Shown one piece after another: positions 1 through 8,983 of a DNA stretch of 32,576 nucleotides (within the stretch, counting starts at the first letter, position 1; each line of letters starts with the position of its first letter). Position numbers and translations under genes: made by a program. The notes beneath the pieces were generated by a model that worked only from the letters and a program-made list of their open reading frames with translations, ran no database searches and was not told the origin of the DNA. This stretch comes from a virus, in the IMG/VR virus record IMGVR_UViG_3300031772_000168, positions 1-32,576 of that record. The stretch is one strand, 5' to 3'.

Positions 1-3000
1 TATTTTGAACCTTAAACGAGGTGTTAGATGAGTTGGTAACATTGATGATATTCGGAGAATAGCTGATGATGACCGCACCGCTTGAGGAATAATTACTTGA
101 ATTTTGGGTGCCGCCCACACCATAAGAGTTATAGCTCGGGTCAGAATTATTTGCGGCTGAAATTCCAACTGAGGGAATGACAACGGGGCCGCACGAATCT
201 CCATTTCCACCGCCGTATGCCGTAATAAAGTTCCCATCTGGTAATCCACCAGCTCCACCAGCGGTACACCCACCGCTTCCGCCACCCCCACCGCCTTGAT
301 GGGTATTGGGGCCAAAGTAAGACACCCCGGCACCGCCAGTTGACGTTGCTAGACAACCATCACAGGCGTTAGAATTCCAACCGTCAGCTTGTGGGTTCAC
401 AGCATTATCACCACCCCCACCACCACCTCCACCACCAGCGGCTACAACCAAACTCACGCTTGAAATTCCAACCCGGTAAACACCAGACGCACCACCTCCT
501 CCACCACCGCCCCCGCCAACAAGCTGACTAAGGTTTGTGGTGCTACTCACACCTCCATCCCCTCCCCATCCACCAGTAGTTGTGCTTAAACCAATACCGC
601 CAGTACCACTACTCTTTCCAATTCCGGGGCCTCCCGCACCGCCAGAGAATACCACAAGTATTTCGCCGGGGGTAACAGGGATTCTTCCAGCCGCAAAATG
701 ACCACCTGCGCCATTTCCAGCAGGGTATGTCGCGGAGAAAGCACCCTGACCACCACCACCGCCCCATGCCTTGACATAAATTCCTGTTACACCAACGGGG
801 ACAGTAAAGACGCTTCTGCCAGCCGTGGCATATATCACAGTAGAAGATGAATAAGCCTGTTCTACCGACAAAATGCCACTGACCTTAGTATTGGTAGAAA
901 CAGTAACGCCCGTAGAAGTCTGACTGATATAAGAATCCCCAATCGCGGAGGCGGCTGTGAACACAGGGATTTGTCCGATAGTCCCACTCCCCCCAATCGA
1001 TCCGGCGCTAAAGGGCAAGCATTGAGTTCCCCCGGAGAACTGGAGACAACCGTCTCCGAGATTCAAAACTCCGTGCGCCATGCTCATACCAGAGGATGCT
1101 TGGAGGCTATATTGGTTGTTCCCCGTCGCCGTGAAGGTGCCGCTGGAGGCCGTCAACCCACCGCTGAATGTTCCCGTCACCGCTACGATTCCCCCGGTGA
1201 ATCTTCCCGTCCCGTTCACACCCAGGGCCTCGGACGGGTCGTGGTCGTTGATTCCAACCCGGAGATGGTCCGTGTCAACCGTCAAGGCGTCACCGCCGTT
1301 GTAGGCGTTTGAGACGTTCCAGCGATGACCCGTATCGGTTACGGAATAGAACCTGAAATTCGTGGAATCGGATCGGTACGCGACCCAGTCACTTGATCCC
1401 GCGCCATCTTGCCAGTTTATGTAGCTGGAGCCCGTGCCACGATTTAGATTTATTCCCTCTCCATTCGCTCCGCCGATAGTGAGAATGTTCGGAAGTTGCA
1501 AGCCCCCCACCGAGGTCATTGTGGAGGTGTAAAGCGTATTCGGGCGAAACCGGGTTACACCGGCCTCCGTCACTAGGTCAGGATTCGTGAGACTGGTCCC
1601 GTCGGAGAATAGCGCGGTCCCCGTGTAGCCATGAAGGCCGAGATAGTGGTCCGTTCCAAAGACGGTTTGACGCCCAATTCTCACAGCATTGTTCACGAAG
1701 TAAATGGCGTCGGACCCATTTATGACCGTCAGGGTGTCTCCGAATCTCCCTTTGCCGTTGACCGTTGAACTTCCCTGGACAATTTCTTGTCCCGTCACGA
1801 TTTCAGCCGCATTGACCGAAACGGAAGTCCCATCGTCGGAGATGCTCGAATTTCCAAGGACCTGAGCGGAAGTGAATTTCGCAATTTGGTTCGCGGTTCC
1901 AGCCGCATTCACCGCGCCAAGAGGAGTGTGAAGGTGGCTCGCGTGAGCAGTACCCTCAAAATACATAGTGACAGTAGAGTTCGCGCCGCCAGTTTTTCGG
2001 GCGTTCAGCTTCGCAATGACTCTATCCGTGGTCAAGATATACGTCGAGGTGTTGGTGACAAAGAGAACTTCCTGAACCCCAACCGTGGCGTTCGTGATCG
2101 TTGCCCCGGTTGACGCGAATAAAAGAACTTCATTCCCTGCGGCATGACGGATATAAACGTCTAGGCGAATTACCGAGGAGTTGTTTACGCTTGCGGAGTT
2201 CCAACACTCAAGCTCCCACACCCCTGCGGGGATGAATGTTACGGCAGGGATATTTGACTGCGTGGCAAAAGACCCGAGCGAGAAATCCACATTGTTCGCA
2301 TTGACAAGGACCGCCGAAGATGATTCGACGTTGGGAGATGGGCTAGTCAACAGCACCTTATAGTTGGAGATGTCGGAAGCATCCGTCTTATCAAAATAGA
2401 AAAGAAGGGAGTCAGCAGGGGCAGAATGGACGTTGTAAAGATTTCCGCCGTCCAAGCTCGGAATACTCCCCAAAGAATCCAGCGTGACGAATTGATACGC
2501 GCCGTTCGTACCATTAAGCACATTGCCAGTAGTGATTCCAACACCGACACCAACGGCAACGTTGTTCGTGAGGACCGTCAACGCGGAGGCCGTGCTATTG
2601 AGTTCCGAGTAGGTGGTGCCCGTAGAATTTCCAATGGCATTTTCTCGGGCAACAGCCCTGTTGGTTTCCGACGTAAGGGCTGAACCAGTAGAGTTTATGT
2701 ACCCAAGCAGAGTCCCCGTGGACGTGGCAAAGTCTGAGCGAATGGTGCCCGTAGCCGTTCCGATGACGTTTTCGCGGGAAATCGCCCGGGAGATTTCGGA
2801 CGTGAGCGCAGAGCCCGTAGAATTAACGTAGCCGGTCAGGGTCCCGGTGTCGTTGGCGATAGCGTTCTCACGGGAAACAGACCGATTGATTTCCGAGGTT
2901 AGGGCGGAGCCCGTGGCGTTCAGAGCCGAGTAAGTCGTCCCCGTGGAATTTCCGATACCATTCTCACGCTGGATGGCCCTGGAAATCTCAATGGTGAGAG

Positions 3001-3433
3001 CAGAGGCCGTGCTGGCCAAATTCTGTCCGATAGTCGTCGTATCCTGAGCGACACCATCAAACCGAGACGTGAGACCTGAGATTTGAGACTGGGTCATCCC
3101 GGTGAGATTCGATCCATTCCCAAGATGAGTCCCGGAGAGATACGGGGCATTCACCGTCCCGGAGGCATAGAGAACGATCCCAGGAGCATTGCCCCCAGTT
3201 GAGACAGCCACGTTCGAGGTCGTATAGAGCGCCACATTGGGGATGGACCCGTTGTAGCTGGTCGTGGCAATTGTTACCCTGCGGTTCGTGGTGGAGACAT
3301 AAACCGTAGCGGCGGAGGCCGGGACTCCCTCCATAATAGCCCGGTTCTGAGCCGAAGCCGGGATGGCAAATCCCAGGGCCAACAAGCTAGGCAGGAACGA
3401 TTTGTATGACCGGGTCAAGTTGGCCAGTTTCAT
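1..3433 (-). CDS. Giant fibre/adhesin-like protein with signal peptide, 3' end outside window
   Basis: The frame is open from an ATG at 3433 to the left edge (1144 codons, no stop), so the C-terminus is missing. The N-terminus is a plausible Sec signal peptide: basic start, hydrophobic core, AxA cleavage region near residue 28. About four repeats of roughly 30-45 residues (residues 144-285) resemble a coiled fibre shaft. Next comes a beta-rich part containing 'LRVGINDHDPSEALGVNG', a variant of the VGIGT.P...L.VNG element common in phage fibres, then a very glycine-rich distal part encoded at about 100-775. Likely a receptor-binding or surface fibre. The start overlaps the upstream gene by 47 bp. 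A Sec signal on a virion fibre is unusual, so a secreted host-surface adhesin is an alternative. It is not recognised as one family. Confidence 0.8.
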   Translation of the reverse strand, partial: MKLANLTRSYKSFLPSLLALGFAIPASAQNRAIMEGVPASAATVYVSTTNRRVTIATTSYNGSIPNVALYTTSNVAVSTGGNAPGIVLYASGTVNAPYLSGTHLGNGSNLTGMTQSQISGLTSRFDGVAQDTTTIGQNLASTASALTIEISRAIQRENGIGNSTGTTYSALNATGSALTSEINRSVSRENAIANDTGTLTGYVNSTGSALTSEISRAISRENVIGTATGTIRSDFATSTGTLLGYINSTGSALTSETNRAVARENAIGNSTGTTYSELNSTASALTVLTNNVAVGVGVGITTGNVLNGTNGAYQFVTLDSLGSIPSLDGGNLYNVHSAPADSLLFYFDKTDASDISNYKVLLTSPSPNVESSSAVLVNANNVDFSLGSFATQSNIPAVTFIPAGVWELECWNSASVNNSSVIRLDVYIRHAAGNEVLLFASTGATITNATVGVQEVLFVTNTSTYILTTDRVIAKLNARKTGGANSTVTMYFEGTAHASHLHTPLGAVNAAGTANQIAKFTSAQVLGNSSISDDGTSVSVNAAEIVTGQEIVQGSSTVNGKGRFGDTLTVINGSDAIYFVNNAVRIGRQTVFGTDHYLGLHGYTGTALFSDGTSLTNPDLVTEAGVTRFRPNTLYTSTMTSVGGLQLPNILTIGGANGEGINLNRGTGSSYINWQDGAGSSDWVAYRSDSTNFRFYSVTDTGHRWNVSNAYNGGDALTVDTDHLRVGINDHDPSEALGVNGTGRFTGGIVAVTGTFSGGLTASSGTFTATGNNQYSLQASSGMSMAHGVLNLGDGCLQFSGGTQCLPFSAGSIGGSGTIGQIPVFTAASAIGDSYISQTSTGVTVSTNTKVSGILSVEQAYSSSTVIYATAGRSVFTVPVGVTGIYVKAWGGGGGQGAFSATYPAGNGAGGHFAAGRIPVTPGEILVVFSGGAGGPGIGKSSGTGGIGLSTTTGGWGGDGGVSSTTNLSQLVGGGGGGGGGASGVYRVGISSVSLVVAAGGGGGGGGGDNAVNPQADGWNSNACDGCLATSTGGAGVSYFGPNTHQGGGGGGSGGCTAGGAGGLPDGNFITAYGGGNGDSCGPVVIPSVGISAANNSDPSYNSYGVGGTQNSSNYSSSGAVIISYSPNIINVTNSSNTSFKVQN
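2579..3004 (-). repeat. Fibre shaft repeats (about four copies)
   Basis: Within the large fibre gene, residues 144-285 repeat the pattern S-A-L-T-x-E-I-x-R-x-[IV]-x-R-E-N-x-I-x-N-[SD]-T-G-T with spacers of variable length. The hydrophobic spacing fits a short trimeric coiled-coil or fibre shaft. The DNA copies are diverged, so this is an old protein repeat, not a recent duplication. Confidence 0.75.
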
Positions 3434-3692
3434 TGTTAAGCACCTCATATATCTGTATCCTATATTTCCTTCCTGATCCGGGATTATTTACCGGGACCAG
3501 TAAAAATTCGCTTCCCGCTGGGATCGCCGTGGCCAGGTCCGGCACAACCGACCACGACGACCCATTCCAAGTTTGCAGGTTCCCGGTCGTGGTATTGCAC
3601 ACGACCCATCCACGCTGAGGCGACGCCAGAGCATCAATTTCGGTCTGGGTCAGCCTCGGTGTGCCGACTGGAACCTTGAACTCATGGGCCAC
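3387..3692 (-). CDS. Small tail/fibre-associated protein
   Basis: A 101-residue protein. The start is a GTG at 3692 following a purine-rich GAGAGA stretch. The N-terminal half, with 'LTQTEIDALASP' followed by 'GWVVCNTTTGNLQTWNGSSW', has the 'x-G-x-x-x-Y/C-N-T-T-T-G-x-L-x-x-W-x-G-x-x-W' look of short phage fibre or tail-attachment modules. It lies between two fibre genes, 25 bp after the upstream one and overlapping the downstream one by 47 bp. No signal peptide or membrane segment is seen. A structural role is inferred from composition and context; the exact function is unknown. Confidence 0.75.
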   Translation of the reverse strand: MAHEFKVPVGTPRLTQTEIDALASPQRGWVVCNTTTGNLQTWNGSSWSVVPDLATAIPAGSEFLLVPVNNPGSGRKYRIQIYEVLNNETGQLDPVIQIVPA

Positions 3693-3717
3693 TTTTTATC
3701 TCTCGTATGCCCACCTC

Positions 3718-5670
3718 TTACCCGATAACGGTCACGTTGTAAGCGTCCGTAGCGGGGGCGCTTGCGAAGGTAACGGTCACGGTATTCACGTCAACGCGAG
3801 TGACATCAACGCTCACGGTGTCATAGGAACCCGTGTTCTTGCGGACCTGAACGATCACGTCGAGCGAGTTCAGATTGTGAGCGATGTTGAACGACGTGTT
3901 CGAGGTGTCTCCGACGGGCAACACGAATTTATTGGCGAACTTGCGAATGGTCTGGCCGGAATACGCACCGACGCGGCTTTCAAAATATCCGCTTCCGTTG
4001 TTCCAGGCCAGCACCGCATCGATGTGCCGACGAACGGTTCCGCCGGAAACCCAGGCGTTAACAAATGCCGATCCCACAAGATCGTAGCTATCAGCATCTA
4101 TCCTGGTGATCGACCACCAGGGCCTATTGACGGTCGAGTTGGCCTCGGTCGTTCCGGTAACCCCTGAGATTCGGACGCGGTCCCCGGTTTGGTATCCGTG
4201 GGCCGTGCTGGTGATTCTGATTAGCCCACCTCCATTATTGGTGGCATCCTCAACGGAAGTTGTCCCGCTGGAGAGACGCGCAATCTCCAACCCGCCGTCC
4301 GAGTTTGACGCGGAACTAGTGATGAAGGCGTTGAGTTCGACGAACGAATCACCAATATCGACGACATTCGATTGAATGATCGTTTGGGTCCCTGTAACGC
4401 TAAGGTTTCGGCAGGTCAAGTCCCGAGCGCGAACATCTGCGTCCGTATCCCCAGCGGCATTACGAACAGCGAGAAGGCCGGACTCGTCCGCAAGCTTGAC
4501 TCCAGTCCCACCGGAATCGATCAGGAACGAGGAGGAGGTTGTCCCCGTATCAGTATTCTGCGAGTGTCGCTTCGTAACGGCATCGGCGATGTTCGTTGAC
4601 GAGGCTCCGCCGACCGTGTTGACGGTCATGTTGGAATAGACCCCGGTGATGTCTCCGCCGGAAGACTGGAACGTCGGGTCCGCGCTCGCTCCACCGGAAA
4701 CCAAAGCCTGTCCAGCCGTTCCCGCCGCCGTGGCATTTATCCCGTCGGTGGTATTTCCAACCAGAACTCCGTGGATGGTGAGAGTATTGCGTCCCGTTCC
4801 TCCAGCGGCCACCGGAACAGTCGTCCATGAAGCCGTGTTGGCCGCCGATGAAACTAGGACAGTATTTGCGACTGTCGCGCTGGGGAACTGGGTCGCATCA
4901 ACGTTTAGGGTGATGCTTCCTGCCCCAACAGAAACGCCGAGACGATTGCTGGTCCCGGTGATTACAGCCGCGACCGGATCATTCCCGGTCGATCCAATAA
5001 GAAGCTGACCGTTCGTGAGAACGATTGGATTCACCGCCGACGTTCCCTCTCCAACCATGATGCCATGCAGGGTGATCGAGGCAAGTCCAGTCCCTCCGCC
5101 AGCTACTCCAACCGAACCCCATGCCGCTGTGTCAGCCGCCGTGGCAACGAGAGCCTTGCCCACATCCCCGGTTACGGCCTGGGGGAATTGGGTGGCGTCG
5201 ATGTTCAACGTGATGCTCCCGGACACGCTGGTGACTCCCAGACGCTTTGTGGTCCCCGTGATTGTCGCCGCAGAAGGATCACCAGAGGTCGTCCCGATAA
5301 GGATTTGACCGGCGGTGAGTACAATAGCGCTCATCGCGGCTGATCCCTGGGCGACTAGGATTCCGTGTACGGTCGGATCGGAAACTCCGGTCCCACCGCG
5401 AGTCGCAGAGATTGTCCCGGTAAGGGATATGTCCGGCGTGGCTCCACCGCTTGACGCCAAAGGAGAAGACGCCGTGACGCTCGTCACCATTGAGGCCGAG
5501 TCATCAAGCACGGTCCTGAAAGCCGCGTTATCTCTGTACCTGAGCTTATGGGACGAGGTATCGTAGTAAACCTGGCCCTCGGTGTATGACAACGGAGGCG
5601 ATCCTAAGAGATGGATAACGGCGTTGCGAAGTTCATTTTTTGCGAGGTCAATCGGGACCAGGAATTGCAT
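3718..5670 (-). CDS. Tail fibre-like protein with 100-residue repeats
   Basis: 650 residues, with an AGAGGA ribosome site before the ATG. The N-terminal 50 residues, with 'IDLAKNELRNA' and 'EGQVYYDTSSHKLRYRDN', match a module often seen at the start of phage fibre proteins. Residues 88-340 hold two full repeats of about 100 residues and part of a third, each opening with a GGTG turn and containing HGI(L/M)V, GQ(I/L)LIG and DATQFP. The last 60 residues ('FNIAHNLNSLDVIVQVR...') form a beta module with an H-N-L signature, which also occurs at the end of the next upstream gene. The composition (Gly, Ser, Thr, Ala, few Cys) fits an extended beta fibre. Likely virion-exposed. Which fibre it is cannot be told. 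Confidence 0.85.
   Translation of the reverse strand: MQFLVPIDLAKNELRNAVIHLLGSPPLSYTEGQVYYDTSSHKLRYRDNAAFRTVLDDSASMVTSVTASSPLASSGGATPDISLTGTISATRGGTGVSDPTVHGILVAQGSAAMSAIVLTAGQILIGTTSGDPSAATITGTTKRLGVTSVSGSITLNIDATQFPQAVTGDVGKALVATAADTAAWGSVGVAGGGTGLASITLHGIMVGEGTSAVNPIVLTNGQLLIGSTGNDPVAAVITGTSNRLGVSVGAGSITLNVDATQFPSATVANTVLVSSAANTASWTTVPVAAGGTGRNTLTIHGVLVGNTTDGINATAAGTAGQALVSGGASADPTFQSSGGDITGVYSNMTVNTVGGASSTNIADAVTKRHSQNTDTGTTSSSFLIDSGGTGVKLADESGLLAVRNAAGDTDADVRARDLTCRNLSVTGTQTIIQSNVVDIGDSFVELNAFITSSASNSDGGLEIARLSSGTTSVEDATNNGGGLIRITSTAHGYQTGDRVRISGVTGTTEANSTVNRPWWSITRIDADSYDLVGSAFVNAWVSGGTVRRHIDAVLAWNNGSGYFESRVGAYSGQTIRKFANKFVLPVGDTSNTSFNIAHNLNSLDVIVQVRKNTGSYDTVSVDVTRVDVNTVTVTFASAPATDAYNVTVIG
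4651..5409 (-). repeat. Tandem 300-nt coding repeats in fibre gene
   Basis: Residues 88-187, 188-287 and a shortened copy from 288 share GGTG, HG(I/V)(L/M)V and GQxL(I/V) elements at a spacing of about 100 residues. The first two copies agree over nearly their whole length, for example in the shared DATQFP. Such repeats set fibre length and can change copy number by recombination. Confidence 0.8.
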
Positions 5671-5685
5671 TTTTTTAATCCTCTC

Positions 5686-6078
5686 TTAGTTCAGGTAAGC
5701 GACACCGGCAAACATAAATGTGAAGGTCACGATCAAGTTGTTGTCGTCGATATAATGCACGTCGCCAATAACCTCATCTCCTCCACTCGTCACAACCGAC
5801 ACGCTTGGTCTTTTCCCAAGATTATGGTTTATCGTCCAAGTGGTTGAAGCCACCATCTGCGTAAAAACGAATGTCGTCCCCTGTAAGCCACCGACCACAA
5901 GGGTTCCCTGGATGACGCACCCGCCCTTAATAGTTACGCTCGCATCCTTGGCTCCAGGGACGCTATCGTTCAGCGTCAATGTCCCGGGAGCATTCCCCTC
6001 GAAAGACGCGGACCCACCAAGAGTGAGGGATTTCCCACCGATCTGGCTCTCAGCGCGAATCTTTGTGGGAGGAGGCAT
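5686..6078 (-). CDS. Beta-rich structural protein with H-N-L C-terminal module
   Basis: 130 residues. The ATG overlaps the stop of the upstream gene in a TAATG, which suggests translational coupling. The last 50 residues ('TWTINHNLGKRPSVSVV' and on to 'VTFTFMFAGVAYLN') match the W-x-[IV]-x-H-N-L-G-x-x-P-x-V module at the C-termini of many phage fibre and tail-tip proteins. The N-terminal half is rich in Gly, Ser and Thr, as in a small head decoration or fibre protein. It shares its C-terminal module with the 650-residue fibre just downstream, so the two may contact the same partner. No signal peptide. Confidence 0.8.
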   Translation of the reverse strand: MPPPTKIRAESQIGGKSLTLGGSASFEGNAPGTLTLNDSVPGAKDASVTIKGGCVIQGTLVVGGLQGTTFVFTQMVASTTWTINHNLGKRPSVSVVTSGGDEVIGDVHYIDDNNLIVTFTFMFAGVAYLN

Positions 6079-6533
6079 TACACCGCCTCCTCAACGGATT
6101 GGACATTGAGTTTGAGACCGCTGAGATTCGCGGTCAGCGTCCCAGCCGGGAGGTTGATCCTGAGCCAGAACTTTCTCTCCGGGGTGAGACCGCCAGACGG
6201 AGAGATGTCTCCCAGGGTCATCGTAAGATTCCCGGGGACTCCGAAAGTGGTCCACTCAGTTTCCGTGGGTGAGGAGCCCGCCACGTTGTCGTCATCTAGG
6301 AACCTGAACCAAGTATTGAGCGCGGGCGGAGCAGAACCGGCCATGCCCAACACCGGAGCGTTGAACTTGAAATTGTTGTCGTCGTTAAAAACGAACAGGG
6401 CGACATCTTCCGTGTCGCCAGCCCCACCGGGAGTACCATCGAGGACTAGGTCCCCGAAAATGGTTGCGCCGGTCTGCCCCTGATCGTCATTGATGGGGTT
6501 CGCCCCACCCGTGCTTTTTGCGAAATGAAGCAT
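6078..6533 (-). CDS. Putative capsid-proximal structural protein
   Basis: 151 residues, not recognised as a family. It starts with 'MLHFAKSTGGANPINDDQG' after a GGGAGA ribosome site. It is rich in Gly, Asp, Asn and Thr with alternating hydrophobic residues, which suggests a beta-sandwich, and has no cysteine, membrane segment or signal peptide. It is the first gene after the major capsid gene, separated by 106 bp holding a strong hairpin, and is coupled to the next structural gene. A head decoration or head-tail interface protein is plausible from position alone. Confidence 0.75.
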   Translation of the reverse strand: MLHFAKSTGGANPINDDQGQTGATIFGDLVLDGTPGGAGDTEDVALFVFNDDNNFKFNAPVLGMAGSAPPALNTWFRFLDDDNVAGSSPTETEWTTFGVPGNLTMTLGDISPSGGLTPERKFWLRINLPAGTLTANLSGLKLNVQSVEEAV

Positions 6534-6573
6534 TCACCATCTCCCTTGAGCAGTAATCCCTTTGTGGTCCCGT

Positions 6574-6610
6574 GGGGAGGCGACCGGGCTATTAACCCAG
6601 CCGCCTCCCC
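6574..6610 (-). other. Strong hairpin in the capsid gene 3' spacer
   Basis: In the 106-bp spacer after the capsid stop, GGGGAGGCG pairs with CGCCTCCCC 9/9. An inner GGG/CCC pair and a 7-nt loop complete the stem. No T-run follows on the minus strand (the next bases are ACGGGACCAC), so it is not a typical intrinsic terminator. It could protect the 3' end of the capsid mRNA or be an RNase processing point. Confidence 0.7.
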
Positions 6611-6639
6611 TATTCGAGACCGACTGCCCTGCCTACCCC

Positions 6640-8073
6640 TTAAGAGGGCAGGTTGAGGGGAGACGCGGACGAGCCGATGTTTTTCACCAGCAAGCCTTTC
6701 CGCTTGGCGTACAGGATCGGAACCCCGTACAGCAAGATCATGAAGCGAATGGCGGCGGAGATCGTCGCCAAGGGCAACTTCATGAGGGGAGCCAACTGCT
6801 TAAACGCCATGACCTGCGTCGGGTTCATGTCGAACATGAAGGCTTCCGACGTGCCTTCGATATCCGCGCCCAAGTCCCTAACGACGAACGTGGCGTTCCC
6901 GACGGTGTAACCCGCGTCATCTGCGGGGACGACAGTCCGCAGATACAGCTTCGTCCCGCTGGCGGTTCTCCGATAGATACGGAAAGACGCCGCCGCAGGC
7001 TGGTCAATGGTCGGGGTGGCCGTCGGCAGGGTGATGGTCAACGGGATATACTTCCCGTCTCCGCCGGTGGTGATGTCCGATCCGCCGTCCGCAATGGCGA
7101 GAGACTCGCCATTCTGGTTGACTGCTGAGACCGAGTAGCCATAGGTCCCGCTTTTGAGCGAGGTCCCCGATCCCGTCGCGGAACCTGCTACGATTCCGAG
7201 TCCACTCGTCGCCGGAGCGCCGATCTGTCCAGCCGAAAGCACCGGGCCGCCTTCCTTGATGAAGACATCCGGGTTGAACTGGAGTACGCCGTTCTGGGAC
7301 GAGAAGTGCGTGATCGGAACTCCGACCACACCCTTTTCCGGCGCGGGCAGGTTGACCCGCTCGCGGGGGAAGAACGTCTTTGCGATGTTCGCCATCGCCG
7401 CGACGCTGAGGAACACGTCGGTGACCATGCCGAAATTCGAGGCCACGGTCTGAGCGCCGGTTTCCAGGACGCTCTCATTGAGAGGCATTCCCTGGGCATC
7501 GATGACGTTGCCGCCAGCGGTGCTGAGGAGTTGGGCGCGGAATCCATCCCACTCCAGGGCGTTCCAATAGCTATTGCCATAGAACAGACCCTTTTCGACG
7601 GCTCGCATGATCCAGAGGGTCCCGTTCCGGGCCTCCAGAGCCATGACATCGCCGTGCGCGGAACGAACCAAGGTCATCGGGTGCGTGACGACGCGGGTGT
7701 TTCCGATGAACTTGATGAGCGCGGTTCGGCGGGTGTACGAGGTGTCCTCCTCGCGGGGCAGACCGCCTTCTTGGAAGAAGGCACCGGAATCCGCACCGTA
7801 GTCGTTCAACTCGTTGTATTCCTCGACGGTGGAATACGCGGGTAGTTTCGCCAGCTTTTTCCAAAGCTTCACATGCTGGTCGAGGTACGTCAGAACCTTG
7901 AGGGTTGATTCGAGGCTCTGCGGGCGAAGGGCTCCTCCACCCGTTTGAGACGAAACGTCGTATCCGGCGCTGATGGCCTTGTTGAGTTCATCCAGAGTGG
8001 CGGCGGACCCTAGGTCCCCTCCGCCGAAACCCTGGAGTCCCTCGTAGTCGGCCAGGCTTACCATGTTTTGCAT
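6640..8073 (-). CDS. Major capsid protein with Ig-like insertion
   Basis: 477 residues, ATG at 8073 after AAGGAG. The region at residues 55-280 and the C-terminal block ('PTQVMAFKQLAPLMKLPLA', then 'IRFMILLYGVPILYAKRKG', residues 418-460) have the look of an HK97-fold shell protein with a terminal P-loop/A-domain strand. Residues of about 290-405 break in with a Gly/Ser/Thr-rich stretch containing 'GTYGYSVSAVNQNGES' and 'FRIYRRTASGTKLYL', typical of an Ig or fibronectin-III-like domain. It follows protease and scaffold-like genes, the usual order. Identification rests on length, order and block pattern; I cannot run a fold search. The only realistic alternative is another abundant head protein. 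Confidence 0.88.
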   Translation of the reverse strand: MQNMVSLADYEGLQGFGGGDLGSAATLDELNKAISAGYDVSSQTGGGALRPQSLESTLKVLTYLDQHVKLWKKLAKLPAYSTVEEYNELNDYGADSGAFFQEGGLPREEDTSYTRRTALIKFIGNTRVVTHPMTLVRSAHGDVMALEARNGTLWIMRAVEKGLFYGNSYWNALEWDGFRAQLLSTAGGNVIDAQGMPLNESVLETGAQTVASNFGMVTDVFLSVAAMANIAKTFFPRERVNLPAPEKGVVGVPITHFSSQNGVLQFNPDVFIKEGGPVLSAGQIGAPATSGLGIVAGSATGSGTSLKSGTYGYSVSAVNQNGESLAIADGGSDITTGGDGKYIPLTITLPTATPTIDQPAAASFRIYRRTASGTKLYLRTVVPADDAGYTVGNATFVVRDLGADIEGTSEAFMFDMNPTQVMAFKQLAPLMKLPLATISAAIRFMILLYGVPILYAKRKGLLVKNIGSSASPLNLPS

Positions 8074-8117
8074 TTTTTGGGCTCTCCTTGTTTCCGATTT
8101 AGGTTACGCTGGTCCGA

Positions 8118-8969
8118 CTACTCCTTGGTCTCACCAATGACCAGCTTTTCGACAGACTTGCTCATCTCGCCGGTCGTCTCGTAGCGGGCGGTCGTTCCAT
8201 AGGGAACCTTGCTCCCCATTTCCAGGTCCGCGAGCTTCGAGGAAATCTCCGACTTGCTGAGTTCGTTTGCATCGCCAGCCTTGGGCGCATCGTTGCGAAA
8301 CGACTTTGCGATGGTCTCAGCCGGTCCAGAAATCGCCTTGCGAGGGCGGGGTGCGGCACCGAAAGACTCGACCTGCTCGTTCATGCTCTTGAGCATGTCG
8401 TTCTGGGCGGACTGGCTCTTGGCCAGGGCTTCGCCCAGGGCGGCGTTGGACTTCTCCAGACGCCTCATGCGATAGACGACATCGCCGAGGACCTCGGACT
8501 GGCTCTTGACCAGATCGCGCAGGAACTTGGAGACCTCGATGGCGTTCGAGACGGTCTCGGACTTGGCGAGGGTGTCTTCGACGGACTTGCGATAGCCCAC
8601 CTTTTTCTTGTCCTCGTCTTCCTCATCCACTTCCTCGTCTTTCTTGCCCTTGGCGTCCTCGTCCTCGTCGTCCTTCTTATCGCCCTTGGAATCCTTTTTG
8701 TCGAGGTCGCTGTCGGCCCCGTGGATTTCTTCCTCGTCTTTCTTGCCCTTCACGTCCTCGTCTTCCTTCTTGTCCTCGTCCTTCTTGTCCTCGTCCTTTT
8801 TCATGAACGGGGGGAGCTTCTTGTCGCCCTTGGCGTCCTCATCCTCATCCTTCTTGGCGGACTTGGAAATCGTTTCCACATCGCCAGACGCCGCCTTCTG
8901 GAGGGTCGCCAGGCTCTCGTCGAGCGCCTTCTCCAGTTCGGACTTAACTTCCTCTTTCTTATCAGCCAT
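8118..8969 (-). CDS. Charged scaffold-like protein between protease and capsid genes
   Basis: 283 residues, extremely rich in Lys, Asp and Glu at residues 38-125 (short KKDED-type repeats), then a helical part (about 130-205) likely to form a coiled coil. There are eleven K-S dipeptides, mostly preceded by hydrophobic-x. Position between prohead protease and major capsid protein, high charge and predicted helices fit an internal scaffold that organises the shell and is later cleaved or expelled. No sequence family is recognised. The low-complexity part also gives a Ser-rich reading on the opposite strand, which is only its mirror. Confidence 0.8.
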   Translation of the reverse strand: MADKKEEVKSELEKALDESLATLQKAASGDVETISKSAKKDEDEDAKGDKKLPPFMKKDEDKKDEDKKEDEDVKGKKDEEEIHGADSDLDKKDSKGDKKDDEDEDAKGKKDEEVDEEDEDKKKVGYRKSVEDTLAKSETVSNAIEVSKFLRDLVKSQSEVLGDVVYRMRRLEKSNAALGEALAKSQSAQNDMLKSMNEQVESFGAAPRPRKAISGPAETIAKSFRNDAPKAGDANELSKSEISSKLADLEMGSKVPYGTTARYETTGEMSKSVEKLVIGETKE

Positions 8970-8983
8970 TTTTTTACCCTCTC

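Noticed and set aside
100-775. Short repeated GGT/GGC units taken as a possible CRISPR or microsatellite
   Set aside because: They are in frame and encode glycine runs in the fibre; there are no regular spacers.
3661-4167. 168-residue plus-strand frame and several others opposite the fibre genes
   Set aside because: Complement of fibre coding sequence; no domain, no ribosome site, and every supported gene is on the minus strand.
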